NCBI RefSeq assembly: GCF_963678635.1
Contig: NC_087068.1
Span: 14,452,027-14,516,026, forward strand
DNA from: Symsagittifera roscoffensis
Lineage: Eukaryota > Xenacoelomorpha > Acoela > Convolutidae
Direction: 5' to 3'
DNA length: 64,000 nucleotides
The notes below the pieces were generated by a model. The model was not told where the DNA came from. It saw only the letters and a program-made list of their open reading frames with translations, and ran no database searches. The position numbers and the translations under genes were made by a program. Shown here in pieces: positions 38,601 through 48,720 of the stretch. The number at the start of each line of letters is the position of its first letter. Positions within the stretch are counted from its first letter, which is position 1.

Positions 38601-40018
38601 TCTTTAAACCCTCATAACTCTACAAAAAATAATCACAGGTGAAATATTTTTTAAAATTTAAGCTCAGGACAACACTACCTTTTGAATGATAAAAAAAATT
38701 CCGTCAAAATGGCTAGTTAAAAAGTCGAAATTTGTCTGAAGAAAAAACAAACCCACCCCGAGCACAAATATTCCGTTACTTTCGTATCGAAAGTCGGAAC
38801 AACAAGACTGCTCGTATCAAGGCGAAGCCCTGAATGTTCCGACTGCCTTTAAGGTTTATGAAGCAGTAATAACATAAACAACATAAAAAAACATTAATTG
38901 AAATTAAAAAAAACGATTATTTTTGATTTATAAAATTTGAAAAATTTTCAATGAAAATCATCCCCCCACACGCCATATTAAGTACAAAAAGAGAAATTTC
39001 GTTCCTTGTAACAAATCAATTATGGCAAATAAGCTTCGTTCAACCAAATTGGAACGATTTATATGACGTATTAAATCTCCGCTTAAGCGTTATTAGCGCG
39101 AGTTATATCGCGCGTTAATTGTCCCAGATTGGTCAAAATGGCGAAAATGGTAATCTTTAAACCCTCATAACTCTACAAAAAATAATCACAGGTGAAATAT
39201 TTTTGAAAATTTAAGCTCAGGACAACAATACCTTTTGAATGATAAAAAAAAATTCCGTCAAAATGGCTAGTTAAAAAGTCGAAATTTGTCTGAAGAAAAA
39301 ACAAACCCACCCCGAGCACAAATATTCCGTTACTTTCGTATCGAAAGTCGGAACAACAAGACTGCTCGTATCAGGGCGAAGCTCTGAATGTTCCGACTGC
39401 CTTTAAGGTTTTTGGAGCAGTAATAACATAAACAACATAAAAACATTAAATGAAATTTAAAAAAAGAACATTTTTGTTTCCTAAAATTTGAAAATTTTTC
39501 AATGAAAATCATCCCCCCACACGCCATATAAAGTACGAAACAATAAATTTTTATTTCTAGTAAAAAATCAATCTAGTAACAAATGAATTAAAACAAGATG
39601 AAGAAGAAAAATTCTAAAATTTGAATTTTTTTTTGAAAATCACTCCCCCACACGCCATACAAAAAACAAAAGGATAGATTTCGCTCCTTGTAACACACCA
39701 ATTATGGCAAATAAACTTCTTTCAACCAATTTGGAACGATTTTAAGACGGATTAACTCTCCGCTCACGCGTTAATAGCGCGAAATATTTCGCACGTTAAT
39801 TGTCCCAAACTGGCCAAAGTGGCAATCTTTAAACCACCGTAACTTTACGAAAAACAATCACAGGTAAAATATCTTTTCAAATTTGAGCTCAGGACAACAA
39901 TACTTTTCGAATGATAAAAAAATTCCGTCAAAAATGGCTAGTTAAAAAGTCGAATTTTGTCTGAAGAAAAAAACCCTCACCAAAATATTCCGTTACTTTC
40001 GTATCGAAAGTCGGAACA
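26683..40018 (+). repeat. Tandem satellite array, 24 units of about 551 bp
   Basis: Units start at 26683, 27232, 27783, 28336, 28885, 29437, 29989, 30540, 31092, 31643, 32196, 32745, 33297, 33847, 34398, 34952, 35503, 36054, 36605, 37155, 37704, 38256, 38806 and 39360. Spacing is 549-554 bp. Each begins gactgctcgtatca plus a hairpin and ends cgaaagtcggaacaacaa. The first and last units are most diverged. The last unit, from about 39540, has an extra partial segment and ends at 40018. Open frames of 78 and 65 codons recur on the minus strand only because the units are alike. They carry no sign of being genes. Confidence 0.97.
27232..36604 (+). repeat. Higher-order repeat: five-unit block present three times
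   Basis: Private variants define unit types A to E. Type A has gcccttaagg with aacactaaatg. Type B has tatcaaagcgaagccc after a tagggac end. Type C has catcctccc. Type D has gcgaaaccctg with attaattg. Type E has gcgaagctctg with ccccccac. The order A-B-C-D-E runs from 27232, from 31092 and from 33847. The second and third blocks are 2,755 bp apart. Two extra units (29989, 30540) separate the first from the second. This points to recent block-wise unequal exchange. Confidence 0.85.
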
Positions 40019-41100
40019 ATAAAGCGTTGTTTAAAAAAGTATGACTATTTGATGAGATATCGAAAACTTGAAAGTTTCCTGTTTTATCTGGTAAGATAGA
40101 CGCCAAGTGTTTTAGTTGATTATTCTGACTAAAAGTTGGCTTCAGAAAGATTAATGAGCAAAACATTGTTTGACTTGACTTTTGATCTGAGCGTTTTTAA
40201 TGTACTAGGCGCCTAAATTTTGTTTTAGCTAATTGAAACTCTTAATCGATTACTTTTTGTAAAACCTCATTAACTGAATAAACAGTTTATATTTTGTCAT
40301 TTAGCGAAGTTTGGATCTTTTTATCTTCATATTGCTGTTGTTGATTACTGGTCGTTAAGTTACTCAAATCAAAATGTACAAAAATTCAACTGTTAACACT
40401 GGAGGGTATGGTATTTAAATCAATTATTTCGAATTAAAAAAGTAGGATAGTTTTTTTTCACACCAGCCGCTCCTTGAGGGGGGGGGGGGGCACAGTTTTC
40501 TAATTTTCTAAACCATGCGTTCCACCTCATTCTTTGAGAAATCAGCCACTTATTTGTTGAAATCAGAGTAATTTTGAAGGGTAGTTAAACCTATATCAAA
40601 TTTTGAAATTTTGAAAATTTTTTGCGAACTTTTTTTTTAGGTCGACCAATTTGATTTTCCGAGTTCCCCGAAAATACTATAGGGGACCATATTTTGTCAA
40701 AAATTTTCTGCCCCGCGCGCAAATTTTTCAAAAAACAGACCAAAAAAGGCGTTTTTAGACACTTTTGGATAATTTTGACCCCAAAAAAATTAGATACATT
40801 AGCGCCAAAGGCGCCTTTAGAAAAAACTTAAGGTTGGTCAGCCAAAATGGATGTGAAGTTATACCAAAGGGGGGACCCTTTGGAAAAATTTTGCGAACAA
40901 GAATTGAGGGGGGGGGGAGCTACTGCCCCCATGGTACCTAGTAATTATTATTGCCCCATTAGAGCCTGCAAAAAAGCGCTGTTTAATCGACACGAGCTTT
41001 GAATCTGTCGACGATTCCCTGTCATGTTAAATCACCATTAAAATGGGTCGGGTTTTGTTTGATACTTTGATCACTTTGTTATACCCACTGTTTTAACTAG
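40019..41100. other. No gene; G-runs and small palindromes
   Basis: Two long G runs (about 40478 and 40908), each beside C/T-rich sequence, and small palindromes such as gcgccaaaggcgcc near 40802. The end is a T-rich tract and the acceptor ttttaactag before the transmembrane exon. Confidence 0.45.
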
Positions 41101-41368
41101 CTCTACCGATGCCGGACTGGGGGAGGAGTTGCCAGAAAACGCCTCCTACCTGTGGATCTTTTCTGTAACAGCTATCTTTAGTCTGTCTATTCTTATCTTG
41201 ATGGTCAGCTGTGCTATTTTGATGTCACGTGGTCGCTGGAACTGGATCCAAATTCCCATCATTCGACTCCAGTCTCCGTCCCAAAACTCCCCGGGTCGGG
41301 TAGCCACAATAGAAACTAAAGAAAAGAATATTTCTTTTTTCCAAATAATTGACACTTTGCTTGCATAA
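41101..41368 (+). CDS. Candidate host exon encoding a transmembrane segment
   Basis: After the acceptor ttttaactag the frame reads STDAGLGEELPENASYLW, then about 22 hydrophobic residues ending before M-S-R-G-R-W. This is an extracellular stalk, one membrane helix and a basic start-of-cytoplasm. Codon use is more GC-rich than the surroundings. The frame runs to TAA at 41366-41368, but a phase-1 donor at 41294 (CCCCGG|gtcggg) would join in frame to the candidate exon at 63037. It needs two bases from the upstream exon, whereas the exon ending at 14666 supplies one, so a direct join to that exon does not work. It may be an alternative membrane-anchored 3' end, with another exon between, or another gene. 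Confidence 0.5.
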
Positions 41369-41672
41369 TAATAGCTTGCATAATCTTATCGGTAAATATG
41401 AAAAATTGCAACGATAAGCTTAATTTTACTTTTAAAAATCCACCCCCTTGATAAAATTTTAGATCTACACCTGGAAAAAACAGTGATATACTGTGCCAGC
41501 CGAAGTATAAGCGAGCTAGTATAAGCGAAATATATGCTTTTACATATAAGTTCAGTAACATTATGTAACAGCTACGAATAGTAAGCAAACTTCAGCACAA
41601 ATGTCAATTTGGGCTGGTGAATAAATTCTGCTCATTTTCGGTTTTATTGTATTGAGGGAGTTTTTGCCTTAT
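41369..41672. other. No feature seen
   Basis: AT-rich sequence between the candidate membrane exon and the inverted repeat copy. No gene, repeat or signal that I can support. Confidence 0.4.
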
Positions 41673-42213
41673 TGTTCCGACTTTCGATACGAAAGTAACG
41701 GAATATTTGTGCTCGGGTGGGTTTTTTTTTCTTCAGACAAATTTTCGACTTTTTAACTAGCCATTTTTGACGGAATTTTTTTATATCATTCGAAAGCTAT
41801 TGTTGTCAAGAGCTTAAATTTGAAAAGATATTTCACCTGTGATCATTTTTCGAAAAGTTATGAGGATTTAAAGATTGCCATTTTGGCCAATTTGACCAAT
41901 TTGGGACAATTAACGCGCGATATAATTCGCACTATTAACGCGTTAGCGGAGATTTAATCCGTCTTATAAATCGTTCCAAATTGGTTGAACGAAGCTTATT
42001 TGCCAAAATTGATTTGTTTTAAGGAACGAAATCTATCTTTTTGTACTTTAAATGGCGTGTGGGGGGATGATTTTCATTTAAAAAAATTTCAAATTTTAGA
42101 AAAAAAATTTCTTTATGTTTTATTTCATTAAATTTTTTTATGTTATTACTGCTGCTCCATAAACCTTAAAAGGCAGTCGGAACATTCAGGGCTTCGCCCT
42201 GATACGAGCAGTC
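41673..42213 (-). repeat. Inverted dispersed copy of the 551-bp repeat
   Basis: A full-length copy in the opposite orientation, from tgttccgactttcg to cgagcagtc on the plus strand. It shares private variants with the array unit starting at 37155: the gttag instead of cttac next to acgcgttaatagtgcg, and the aaatcctcataacttttcg stretch. Confidence 0.92.
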
Positions 42214-42278
42214 TTGTTTTACTTTACTCCTTGTTCTGAGTAAATGCCGTTCAAAAAATTATGGCGCGGATCTTTTTT

Positions 42279-42420
42279 GTTCCGACTTTGTGCTCGGGTT
42301 TTTTTTGTCTCCAGACAAAATTTAACCTTTTAACAAGCAGTTTTGGACGGAATTTCAAATAATCATTGGAAAAGTATTGTTGTCTTGAGCTCAAAATTAG
42401 AAAAAAATTGACCTTTTTCT
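42279..42420 (-). repeat. Diverged, deleted copy of the 551-bp repeat end
   Basis: The plus strand starts tgttccgact, then tgtgctcgggt, the gacaaaattt region, and attgttgtcttgagctcaaa. These are the landmarks of the repeat's 3' part in reverse, with a deletion of the terminal hairpin and many substitutions. Confidence 0.7.
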
Positions 42421-42600
42421 GACCTTCCTCCTAAAACACAAGTGATGGACGTACTATGTTTGCAAGGGGCGTGTTATCAAAAAAAATCAAGTTTTGCCGA
42501 AGTAATTTTAAGTCCCCTAAGTTGATTTTTTAGGCTTTCGATGCAATAAAAAGAGTTTTATTTGCCCTAAATTTTGGCATCGCTGGCCTTTGTTTTAACA

Positions 42601-42623
42601 AGAGAGAGAGAGAGAGAGAGAGG
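42601..42623. repeat. (GA)n microsatellite at the 3' end of the CR1-like element
   Basis: Eleven or so GA repeats sit directly behind the AATAAA region of the element, as read on its strand. Short tandem repeats instead of poly(A) mark the 3' ends of CR1 and L2 elements. Confidence 0.8.
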
Positions 42624-42748
42624 GGACACTTTATTGTTTCAATATACTTATGCAGTTGCAGAACTGATTGTATAAGAATCTAGTGTACAATATTACGCAA
42701 TGGTTATATAACATAACAAGAAAAAACATAAATTACTACGAGGTTGAA

Positions 42749-45700
42749 TCAAATATTTGATTTAACAAAATAAATGTCCTTGGATACGGAAAGACTCTCC
42801 TTATTGGGTAACAGGGTGTCATCTTTTCCTATGATGAAATTTTTAATCAGAGTTTTTGTCAATGTGTACGGCAGTTTTCGATTAAACAAGGTTCGGATTA
42901 TTGTGTTAAGGTTCCTGATTGATGTAAATAAGAAAGACTTACGAAGGAAATCAGTTTTACATGCTAAAGGGAACAGTAATGTTCCAGTTCGATGGTTATA
43001 GCGGAATTCAGAATTTGGGAATCTTATATGCGTGAAAGCTGGGGCATCGTTCGGCATAACCTGTGAAGGTAATGTGCTGATCGGTACTCGATAATATTCC
43101 GAGCAGTAGAAATTTTGTGCTGTTTCCTTAGAAGTGTAACGGAATCTCGTTTGCTTATATTCATTATTATCCTGATTCCCCATTTTATTTGTTTTTCGAG
43201 TTTCTCAATATTATCTTGCGTACATCCGTTTAAGAGCATGCATGGATAGTGCAAATGGCTCAGTACAAGAGTATTTAACAGGAGAATTCTAGTACGCAGA
43301 GGGATTTCGTCACGGATGCATTTTATCGTTTGGATTGCTGTAGCCATTTTTTGTAAAATTTTGTTAATTTCTTTGTCGAATGTTAAGCTTATGTCAATAT
43401 TGACGCCGAGAAATTTAACTGTCTCTGTTAAATTAACTTGATAGTTTCCAACTTTTAATGAAATATTTTCAGTTAGTTTCTTTTTCGACGGTGCAGAAAA
43501 TACAATGAACTGAGTTTTGTCTACATTAATTATTAATCGATTTAAGTGAAAATACAAGAGAATTTTATTGAAATTGTTTTCAATGCTCTTTGTTGCTGTT
43601 TCGGGATCTGAATGAAAACTAAGCAGAGTCGTGTCGTCGGCATATTGTACTAACGTACATGATTTGTCTATTGTTTGTGGTAAGTCATTTACATACAAGT
43701 TGAACAGCAGTGGTCCTAGTACAGTACCTTGGGGAACACCTTGCTCTAATTTAAGCCAATCTGAGTGTTCGCCGTTTACTATTGTCAATTGCTGTCTGTT
43801 TTCTAGAAATGACTTAATAAGAGTTGTTGCTGACTGTTCAAAGCCAATGTGACTTAGTTTCCTTTCAAGGACTGAATGAGAGAGTGAATCAAATGCTTTA
43901 GATAAATCAAGAAATGCAGCCGCTGCTATGTTATTTTTATCGAGATGGAATCTGATTTTTTCTGTTGTGTATAAAAGAGCATCATTAGTTGAATAACCTG
44001 GACGAAAGCCAAATTGTTTTGGATTTAGAATATTGGAATTTGCTAAGAATTCGTGAATTTGGGATGAAAAAATTTTTTCAAACAACTTCGATAGAGTGGG
44101 TGTAATAGAAATTGGACGATAATTTACTGGATCTGTCGAGTCGCCTTTTTTGAATATGGGAAAAACGTGTGCCTTTTTTAAGGTATATGGGAATACGGAT
44201 TTCGAGATGCATTCATTGATAATCATCGTAAGAATTGGGTATACAGTATTAATGCTGTCTTTTAGAGCCCAAGCAGGGATTTTGCTTGGTCCTAATGGCT
44301 TGTTTAAGGGAAGTAATAAAATTGCATCTTTCATTTCTTTGTGAGTTATGAACCTGAATTGAAAGTGCCTATTTGTTTTGCTGTGTACACTGTACTCAGT
44401 TGGTACATCTATGGGAGGATCTGCGTTTTTGTATTCTCCTAATGTTGAGAACCTGTAGTTAAGGAAATTTGCTTTCTTCTTATTTTCAATTATAGTGTCG
44501 CCAAACGAATTCCGTAGATCACCTATTTGCGTTGACTGTTTCATGGTGTTCCTGATAGAGTTTATGAAATTCCATTGTTTTTTTGGACAGTCAAGCATTT
44601 TGAATTGAGCTGTTTTCTCTTTCTTGTATAAATGTTTTAGATGATTGTTGTATTTATTTCTTATTCGTTTATAGTTTTCAAAATTGGCATCTGTTCTTGA
44701 TAATTGATATGCCTTTAGAAGATTTTCTTTTTCCCGTTTTAAAGGTCTATTGACTGAGTTAAGTACTTTACCAGACAGCTGTAGCTGCGGTTTATTTCGG
44801 ATATACTTCTGCTCTAGTGGTGCGTGAGCGTTTAGGGCATGCGAGAAAACATCTTCAAATTTTATTAACATTTTAGAGATATCGTTTTCTTGGTAGACGA
44901 GAAACCATGGACTCTGTTTAAGTTCCTCGCAGAACCTATTTTTACAATAATTGGTTTTGTTGAAGCGAAAAGTTTGAATTGGAATGGCTTTTTCGAATCG
45001 TTTTAGTTTGCTAATACACATTGTTATTAAATGGTCCGTGTTTATAGGTGGTTCTGCTACAATAGTTTCTTTACAAAAAGATTTGGTTGCTATAATGTTA
45101 TCTAAAATGGATTGGCTGTTTTTAGAGTTGTATGTCGGTATCGACTTATTGGTTATTGACAAATTGTATGGTTTAATAGAATCGCTGAGAAATTTAGCTT
45201 CATGTTTATTCAAGTAGTTAATATTGAAATCTCCCAAAATCGTAACATCTCGCGCTTCGGAGGCAGCGTAATCGATACCCTTTAGTGTATCTTCTATAAA
45301 AATTTCCTTTTTGGTTGTTTGTGTGGATTGTAGGCAATAGCAATTATCTGTCTTTTTGATTTTTTTGAGATGATTGGGCTATATGCCACCCAGAGTCCTT
45401 CAAAATGGGAGGGACGTAGATAATTTAAATCTTCTCGAATCTTAGGGTTAAATTTTTTCGGAATAAGAAGAAGAGTACCACCACCTGTGTGTTGACCAGT
45501 GCATTTTTTGTTACGGTCGCATCTAAAAATTTCATGGGTTGTTTTGCAGAATGAATAAGTTTGATGATCGCATGTTTCGTCAAGCCAGGTTTCCGTAAGA
45601 CCAATAATTGTGTTTGAGTCAACTATTTCTGACAAGAAACGCATTTCCATGTGTTTGTTCTTTATGCTTCTACAATTTAGAGTTATATATTTGAGGAAGT

Positions 45701-45983
45701 TGTGGTGTTCCTTTGCTTTGTTTGCCAGGATTTCATATGAAAGTGCGGGACCTGGATTGACTTCGATGTCCCCACATTGAAGAAGCAGGATTTCCAATAT
45801 TCCAATCTGAAAGGTTAGTATCACAACTGCGCAATAGATGCCAGCTGTGAATCTAAAGTGGCGGTTAGACGTCATGTTTCTAGTTTTGAGTAGTGCGGTG
45901 CTGTTGGGTTCATTGTACTTAATGGTAATGCTAGTTAAAAGGGAGAAAATAATGAGAGTCTTTAAAAGCCATTGGCTAAACAT
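42749..45983 (-). pseudogene. CR1-like ORF2: 2A motif, APE endonuclease and reverse transcriptase; two frameshifts
   Basis: Three frames together make the protein. The first (45983-45294) has a hydrophobic stretch at residues 45-68, a 2A-type motif at 72-79, then endonuclease motifs (LNCRS, GLTETW). A one-base frame change just before 45294 leads to the next frame (to 43024) with GDFNIN, the Ser-Ile-Leu-Asp and Thr-Asp-His endonuclease motifs, and a complete RT: FLDLSKAFD (motif A), QGVPQGTVLGPLLF, YADDT and the thumb. A second shift near 43024-43060 leads to the last frame (from 43183 down to 42749), which carries the usual C-terminal domain. All catalytic residues I can see are present, so only the two indels separate this copy from an intact one. 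Homopolymer sequencing errors could also explain them. Confidence 0.85.
45747..45770 (-). other. 2A-like ribosome-skipping motif DIEVNPGP in ORF2
   Basis: Residues 72-79 of the first ORF2 frame read D-I-E-V-N-P-G-P, which fits the consensus D-(V/I)-E-x-N-P-G-P, with C-G before it and a hydrophobic run upstream. In known 2A peptides the ribosome fails to form the final Gly-Pro bond and releases the upstream peptide. Here that would free about 78 N-terminal residues from the endonuclease-RT protein. Confidence 0.85.
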
Positions 45984-46030
45984 AAATTTGATAGATCCAG
46001 ATCATTGGGTAATAGACTACTAAAACAGCA

Positions 46031-46960
46031 TTAGTATGGATAGTATCTATTATGGCGTAAGTCATAATTACTACGATTGGTATTCATATAATTGTAGGTT
46101 TGATTGTTGCTGAAACCATGGCTCGCAAGACTCTTTGGGTGCTCGGGGCCCCACGAGACTTGGCTTGAACCAGGTTTCATACGATTCCTCTGAGGGTGCG
46201 CTGGGCCCCTAGAGTTGGAAGTATTCGGAGAAACAACTCGAGGTGATAAGCTGGATAATGGTAGCACCTTTTCCATGATTGCATTTTTTAAAGTACTAAC
46301 AGAACGCATCAAATGTACTTCATCAAAGAAGATTGACTGATAGTCGTTTATGCTGACAATTTTATCGTATACAGGAACAATTTGATACTTTTTTTTCTTA
46401 AATTTATGAGCAATAAGGCTGTTGAATTCAGTTATACGTTTACCACTTACAGAATCGGGTCCCGATTTCACAGGCGGGACTTGGCATATATTGATTATTG
46501 TAGGTGAAAACTTTGTCTCAATTTCACTAATGGTGGCGCAAAAAGTTTCAAATATATCATCTACAGATTTGTGTAGTTCCCTTGTGAGTGAATTGGTGCC
46601 GTCCTGGAAGGTTACTGATTTCAGCTCAGTATCGTCGTACTTTTTCACAACTGATTGTTTCTCGCTGCAAAATGACCCGCGGTAAGAATGAACGGCCACG
46701 TCTTTGGGCAGCTCCTTCGTGTCAAACTCCGCTAAAAAACTCGAACCAATAATCAAGTTTTGAGTATCAGTGGGGATTACTTTGGCAGCAAAATCAATAG
46801 GTGCTCTGAGTCCTTTTGCGTTTTGATTACTGTTTGGAGGATTACTGGATGTTGCTAGTACATTGACAAGGTTATATATTTGAACGTAGTACTTATCTTT
46901 TTGTTCGGGATTGAGTTTCGTGAAGTCGTCGGGCAGCATCAGAAGCATTGGTGTTGACAT
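46031..46960 (-). CDS. CR1-like ORF1 protein with SGNH/esterase-like domain
   Basis: The first ATG in frame is at 46960, giving about 309 residues. The frame is open upstream to 47008 through a TTG. SGNH-type blocks are visible: I-G-S-S at 71-74 (nucleophile Ser), Y-R-G-S around 93-96, D-G-T-N-S at 120-124 (block III, usually GTND), and D-E-V-H at 213-216 (catalytic Asp/His pair). The C-terminal 70 residues are rich in Asn, Arg, Ser and Tyr, as expected of a nucleic-acid-binding tail. Esterase-type ORF1 proteins are known from CR1-clade elements, and their role in retrotransposition is not clear. The stop is 48 nt before the ORF2 ATG. The frame is intact. Confidence 0.8.
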   Translation of the reverse strand: MSTPMLLMLPDDFTKLNPEQKDKYYVQIYNLVNVLATSSNPPNSNQNAKGLRAPIDFAAKVIPTDTQNLIIGSSFLAEFDTKELPKDVAVHSYRGSFCSEKQSVVKKYDDTELKSVTFQDGTNSLTRELHKSVDDIFETFCATISEIETKFSPTIINICQVPPVKSGPDSVSGKRITEFNSLIAHKFKKKKYQIVPVYDKIVSINDYQSIFFDEVHLMRSVSTLKNAIMEKVLPLSSLSPRVVSPNTSNSRGPAHPQRNRMKPGSSQVSWGPEHPKSLASHGFSNNQTYNYMNTNRSNYDLRHNRYYPY

Positions 46961-47451
46961 TGTGTGAAGCCAGGAAAATGCCAGGCATAATGGTGCTGTT
47001 GGTGTCAAGGATAATATGCTGAAGTTAGTAGTCAGTGCCCAAAGAATGGCAACTAGTGTTTCATCACTCTCTGAAACAATTTAATAAGTTTAACACAACA
47101 AAAAGGCTAAAATCTACAATCTTTTGACCAAAAAGCTTTTCGACGCTCAATTTCCTTCGAAGTAAGTTTAAAAAAAATAGTAAGTCAGAATTCTTCTGTC
47201 GGTGATAAATTATTACGCAAACTGCTTACAAATTAATTAAAAACAGCGAACGATTTTCGTTCGGATGTTCAAAATGAGTGCCCGACTTGTGGCAAAACAG
47301 CCGAGCCAAGAGCAGCTTCATTGAAAGAGGATTGCGGCAATTTGAGGCTGTCATTGCAGGGCGCAACACCAGCAGGCGTTGCGGGCAAACGCGACAACGG
47401 AGGCGTGATGCATATAATAGCAGTGCAGATATTCTGATGGTGGCGTAGCAT
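46961..47451 (-). other. 5' region of the CR1-like element (border uncertain)
   Basis: 47270-47450 is clearly more GC-rich than its surroundings. On the plus strand one frame reads N-E-C-P-T-C-G-K with little else, so a host exon cannot be excluded. Its position directly upstream of ORF1 fits a promoter-bearing 5' UTR. Confidence 0.4.
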
Positions 47452-48094
47452 TACGTGTACATGTCATTATGCATAGATTTTGTATTTTTGTCACAATCAA
47501 GCTCTGATTTAAAACACAAAAATACGTCAGCTCGAACGGATTTTTTTAGATAGATAATTTATTTAAATTAATAACATTAATATGAAATGTGATTATGCTG
47601 TGTGGCATGAATGCTAATTGAGACGCCACCTAATATAATGATCCTGAAATCTCCTTGCAATCAGGCAAGTTCATGGAGCCCTTTATCAAATCAGCAGAAC
47701 TTGAGATAAAAGAACACATCATCTAAATTAATATGAAATGAGCTCCCTCGTAGAATTGAATTTGAAAATATATATATATATTTATGTTTCTTATTTTTCT
47801 GAGATCCGAGCGCGGGCAATGGTATGATGAAAAAAACTTTGTTTTAAACAATTTACTTTTTTCGGAGGTGGAGGGGGTAGGTGGGAGGGGGCGTAGCGAT
47901 TAGCATGCGTAGCGATTCGCAGGCAAAATTCCAACATTTTCTATCTGACATTTTGGAAGCTGCCTTTCATTCCTAACAATTTACTCTTTTTCGGAGGGCT
48001 AGAGTAATAAACTGAGCATAGCAACAAACCGAGTCTGGAATTTAAATTATAAGTTGCGTTAATTATTTCCTTATGCGTCGGTCAAACCAGTGCG
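47452..48094. other. No gene recognised
   Basis: AT-rich sequence with a short (TA)n run near 47768 and a G-rich patch near 47865-47892. No coding frame or splice-bounded exon that I can support. Confidence 0.4.
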
Positions 48095-48720
48095 AACCTA
48101 TAGGTTTCGACTGTATCGACCAAAATTCGGTATGTTTCGACCCTGCTTGATCAAAATTCGGTTTGTTACGACCGTGCTCAACCGAAACAAATGAGAAGGA
48201 CCGTGCTCGATCCAAGCAAGTTATGTTTCGATCGTTCTCGACGTGCTCGACCCAAAAAATGTATGTTTCGACTCGACCGTGCTCGATGGAATTGGATGTA
48301 TTTCGACTTTCACATAACATGAGTTATCTAATTTTAAACGTTATATATTCTGCTTTTCGGGCAACATATTATGATGCTTTTTATCAAATTGAAATGATTA
48401 GAGTTTTTGCAATTTAAATGCTTTGTCGAGATAAACAATTTTGTGGCTTTTTTGTATCTTTTGGAATACTGGTTTGAAACTTGAGTCGAAAATGTTTAAA
48501 AATATGTTGATTTCTAAAAGAAATTTTTCCCTGTGATTCCGAATTACTCTAGGACAACCGGTATTTTTGACCGTGATCGAGGTCTGCTTCGACCGTTTTT
48601 GACCATTCTCGAAGTATGTTTCGACCGTGCTCGAGGTATATTTCAAAACCCTGTCTCGACTGTTCTTAATTGGTCGAGTACTGGCATGTGCTCGACTTTG
48701 ACAGTCGAAACATAAAGTGA
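48095..48720. repeat. Degenerate tcga-rich minisatellite (patch 2)
   Basis: Many variants of atgtttcgaccgtgctcga, spaced about 25-45 bp, fill 48100-48310 and 48570-48715, with plain AT-rich sequence between. The motif is shared with 16090-16330. Confidence 0.75.

Larger units (their letters stand above)
42601..47451 (-). mobile_element. CR1-like non-LTR retrotransposon with 2A motif
   Basis: A minus-strand element. In its own direction it has a GC-richer 5' region (about 47451-46961), ORF1 (46960-46031), ORF2 (45983-42749) and an AATAAA-containing tail, and it ends in a (CT)n tract that appears as (ga)n at 42601-42622 on the plus strand. An ORF1 with an SGNH/esterase-like domain, an APE-type endonuclease, an RT and a simple-repeat 3' end are typical of the CR1 clade. 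The 5' border is uncertain, and I found no target duplication. Confidence 0.85.

Noticed and set aside
28059-39527. Recurring 78- and 65-codon minus-strand ORFs in the satellite array
   Set aside because: They recur because the 551-bp units are alike; some units break them by indels, and neither translation shows a domain or a separate constraint.
26683-40018. CRISPR-like or bacterial repeat array
   Set aside because: Units are 551 bp without short unique spacers, and the context is eukaryotic.
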